A stretch of DNA of 64,000 nucleotides, from positions 548,906 to 612,905 of the forward strand of contig JAJEKB010020494.1 in assembly GCA_022393335.1 (NCBI GenBank), given 5' to 3'. Source of the stretch: Macrotrachela quadricornifera. Taxonomy: Eukaryota > Rotifera > Eurotatoria > Philodinida > Philodinidae. Under the pieces are notes generated by a model that saw only the letters and a program-made list of their open reading frames with translations, had not been told where the DNA came from and did not search any database. Shown one piece after another: positions 58,548 to 64,000 of the stretch; the first letter of the stretch is position 1; the number at the start of each line of letters is the position of its first letter. A program made the translations under genes and the position numbers.

Positions 58548-59990
58548 TTGCCATATCAACAACAACAATATATTACTAATTACAGCAATTTTTCATAAAC
58601 TAACAAATTATTTTCTCATCTTAACCTTTAGTTTTTCTTTTTTGTTTGGCTTTCTTTGTTCGTTCAATTTTAAAATAAACAAGTCATTTCATAAAAATTC
58701 TGCAGTTCAATAAAATAATCGGTACTATATTCGATCATATAAAAATAGAAAACTCTCTCAAGATTTGAAGAAATATGTTAGAGTAAAGATAATGATTAAA
58801 AACTTATCAGCAAATCTTCTTTAGCCTCATTATACAAATACAAAATATATAAAATGAATCAACTCTAACAGACGATATTTTTAGAACAATGCAAACTCGT
58901 ATGAATTTGCACAGAAATTTGAGTGTCTACAAGCGTACTATCTAGAGATTGAATGAATCTTATGAATTAATCAAAACAATGCTTGTTTAGTACAGTGATA
59001 GTCAGAGATTTTCGAACAATTTTTTGAATACCATCGTGGCAACAACAACTTTTCTAAAAACCACTGCAATGCGATAATGGCATGTTTTGACGCATGATGG
59101 ACATCTCTCCTCTCTTATTAATATGCTAAAATATATCCTTCTATAATTTTGATTTAATTCAATATTTTTTAATATGTTTGGCTGATGTAAAAACGTTTAT
59201 TTTAAGAATATTTTGTTTTTTTAGAGCAAAATATCAAGATATCCTCTCTTTTAAAATTTATTTAAAACATTCTATCTAAAATTACTAATATGCAGATCTG
59301 ACTTTTATTATACAGCCGTTTACATAAAAATTCTTATTCCACTAATGATAAAATAGGCATTTTTTTTTCAATATATTTTGTTTAGATAACTGATTTTAAA
59401 CAATCTTGTCTTGTACAGTATTCAAGAAAAAGACGTTTCCATATGTTCTTTATTGATTAATGAACACTATGGTTCTGCAGCACTTACCGTAGTCAAGTTA
59501 TTGCAGAAACAATGACGTACAATATATTTCAAAACAGACGACACTTGTTTTACACGTCCAAGTGATATTGCAGGGTATGTATCTCTTATAAAGTTCACTC
59601 ATTAAATCATTACTTAAAGGAATTAAAAGATAAAAGATGACAGATCTGTTTATGACTTTACATTAATTCTATTTTAGATTCTTCTTTACGATCCATCAGT
59701 ATACCAAAGAAAGTCACAAGTATTTTTCAATTTCATCAAAAAGATTCTATCGTAGATTGGTAATTCCATACGTATCCGCACGTGAATTATTTTATTTATA
59801 CTAAGAAAAAAGAATTACTTGAATATCTAAAATAGTTTATTGTAAATGTCAAATTTTTGATTTCAAGACTTAAAGTAAAAACAAAAAGATCATCACTCTA
59901 ATCTTCTCTTAACGTCATATGGGTAAAAAAATCGAAGAAGAAACAAACATATATATCTATTCAGTAGTTGGTTATTATTTTTTTTCTTCA
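58548..59990. other. Convergent intergenic region
   Basis: AT-rich, between the 3' ends of the secreted-protein gene and the kinase gene. No feature beyond candidate poly(A) signals. Confidence 0.4.
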
Positions 59991-62944
<2,954 letters not shown>

Positions 62945-64000
62945 AGTTGTGTGTATGAACTCTTAACAACAATAGAAAAAAGCAAAATTTTAAGATGAAA
63001 CTAATGACGAACAATAAATCATTTTTGCGAAGAAAAAACCAACATTACGTGAGAGCGCAAATAAGTTAGGTGTGCGTCATCTATATTCTGTTAATTTCCA
63101 TGCACTTCATGGCTGTATGATTGTAAGATACTACATTCATTGCAACGACGAAAAAAACCAAACTTATGAAAGAACAGAACAGAACAGAACAGAACAAGCA
63201 TGGGATGTGTATTATAGGTATAGAAAAAAAATACGAGAAAGACAAAGCTACAATGACGATAAAACACCAATAAAAAAAAAGAAGAATAAAAGAATTAGTG
63301 TTAGATGTCGATATTTGCCTTTTTTCCAGAGTATGTAAGATGAATTTAAAGTATTTGCATCAGATTATGATGAAATTGCATACTAAACGTTACAATCACT
63401 AATATTGAAATAGACGTGGTTACCGATTCAATGTACAAAATTTACCTGTCATTTTGTTGATGATTTCGACTGATGCAAACGCATTGGTAGAAGTCTATAT
63501 TTCGCACGTAATCTATGTGTATAATGAATGATATGCTTTCACATCAACTAATCTGATGAGACTTCATTCAATGTTCATCTTCATCCTTTTCAACAAGACT
63601 ATTTCTGAATAAATAAATTTATCCTTAAGGATCGATTATATATGCACCTATCTTCTTGTGAATTCTATTGCAAAAATATACATATCAGTAAGAAAATATG
63701 AGTATAATACTTTCTAAGCAAGAGATGTATATTAATCGACTTCTTTGCATACATTGAGATTATCAAATATTATTTCTAGATCATATAAATGATTGTAGAT
63801 TAAGAGTTTTTTCATCGATTTCTAGTGTCATTCGATAGTCGAACACAACAATTGAATAATTTATTAAACATAAAGGAACCATGGCAATATTTTTTATAAA
63901 TATCAATCAACATTAGATCATGCGCTAGAAAATGAACAAAATAAAGCTTGACTAAACTGAGATACCGTCAATGAATGCTTTATTACAATCATCATAATCT
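62945..64000. other. Upstream region of the kinase gene to the window end
   Basis: AT-rich, without a supported gene. The ORF at 63072-63338 spans a simple repeat and lysine-rich low complexity and is not considered real. A promoter for the kinase is expected here, but no motif is identifiable. Confidence 0.4.
63171..63196. repeat. AGAAC pentanucleotide microsatellite
   Basis: Five uninterrupted AGAAC units upstream of the kinase gene. Confidence 0.85.

Overview
The window is AT-rich animal DNA with spliced genes. Most introns are 45-95 bp with GT/AG ends. It best fits a bdelloid rotifer (Adineta/Rotaria type): very short introns, an ADP-ribosyltransferase fused to kinesin-light-chain-like TPRs, many DNA transposons and decayed copies, and bacterial-looking intronless genes among typical metazoan genes (a MAPKAPK kinase, a PR/SET protein, a cholinesterase-family esterase). 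This assignment is inference from gene families and gene structure; I could not search a database.

Layout. 1-3541 (-): 5' part of a secreted cysteine-rich repeat gene, one 147-bp exon per repeat, with a dead piggyBac in its first intron. 3.5-15.5 kb: a repeat-rich gene desert with a TTAA-flanked palindrome (7.1-8.1 kb), a hAT-type MITE with an 8-bp target duplication (9.4-10.2 kb), two small tandem arrays, and an apparently complete piggyBac with an open transposase (11.6-13.8 kb). 15.5-18.0 kb (+): ART-TPR protein. 19.4-22.3 kb (-): a tandem pair of bacterial-type sugar-nucleotide enzymes resembling TviC/WbpP (UDP-HexNAc 4-epimerase) and TviB/WbpO (UDP-HexNAc 6-dehydrogenase), together enough to make UDP-HexNAc uronic acids. 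23.2 kb: mariner remnant. 27.3-28.3 kb (-): retinol-dehydrogenase-like SDR, with a ~1 kb palindrome just upstream. 30.2-32.1 kb (-): six-exon secreted carboxylesterase. 33.6-35.4 kb: 83-bp minisatellite, a reverse-transcriptase fragment and a palindromic MITE. 36.8-37.4 kb (-): C2-domain protein. 38.2-39.2 kb (+): DFR/Gre2-like extended SDR. 41.9-43.8 kb: a TIR element carrying about 16 copies of a ~69-bp repeat. 44.7-45.5 kb (+): two-exon NMNAT-like nucleotidyltransferase. 46.0-48.1 kb: a piggyBac deletion derivative and a second TIR element with a tRNA-like segment. 51.2-51.6 kb (+): 3' end of a type I membrane protein. 55.3-57.8 kb (-): PR/SET methyltransferase without zinc fingers. 58.1-58.5 kb (+): small secreted protein. 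60.0-62.9 kb (-): twelve-exon MAPKAPK2/3-like kinase with two 7-nt microexons.

The genes do not form one pathway. The functional unit most worth attention is the TviB/TviC-like pair. Many start codons lie a few bases downstream of a splice-acceptor-like AG, which would fit spliced-leader trans-splicing, known in bdelloids. All multi-exon models were built by hand from splice sites and reading phase, and each closes in frame.
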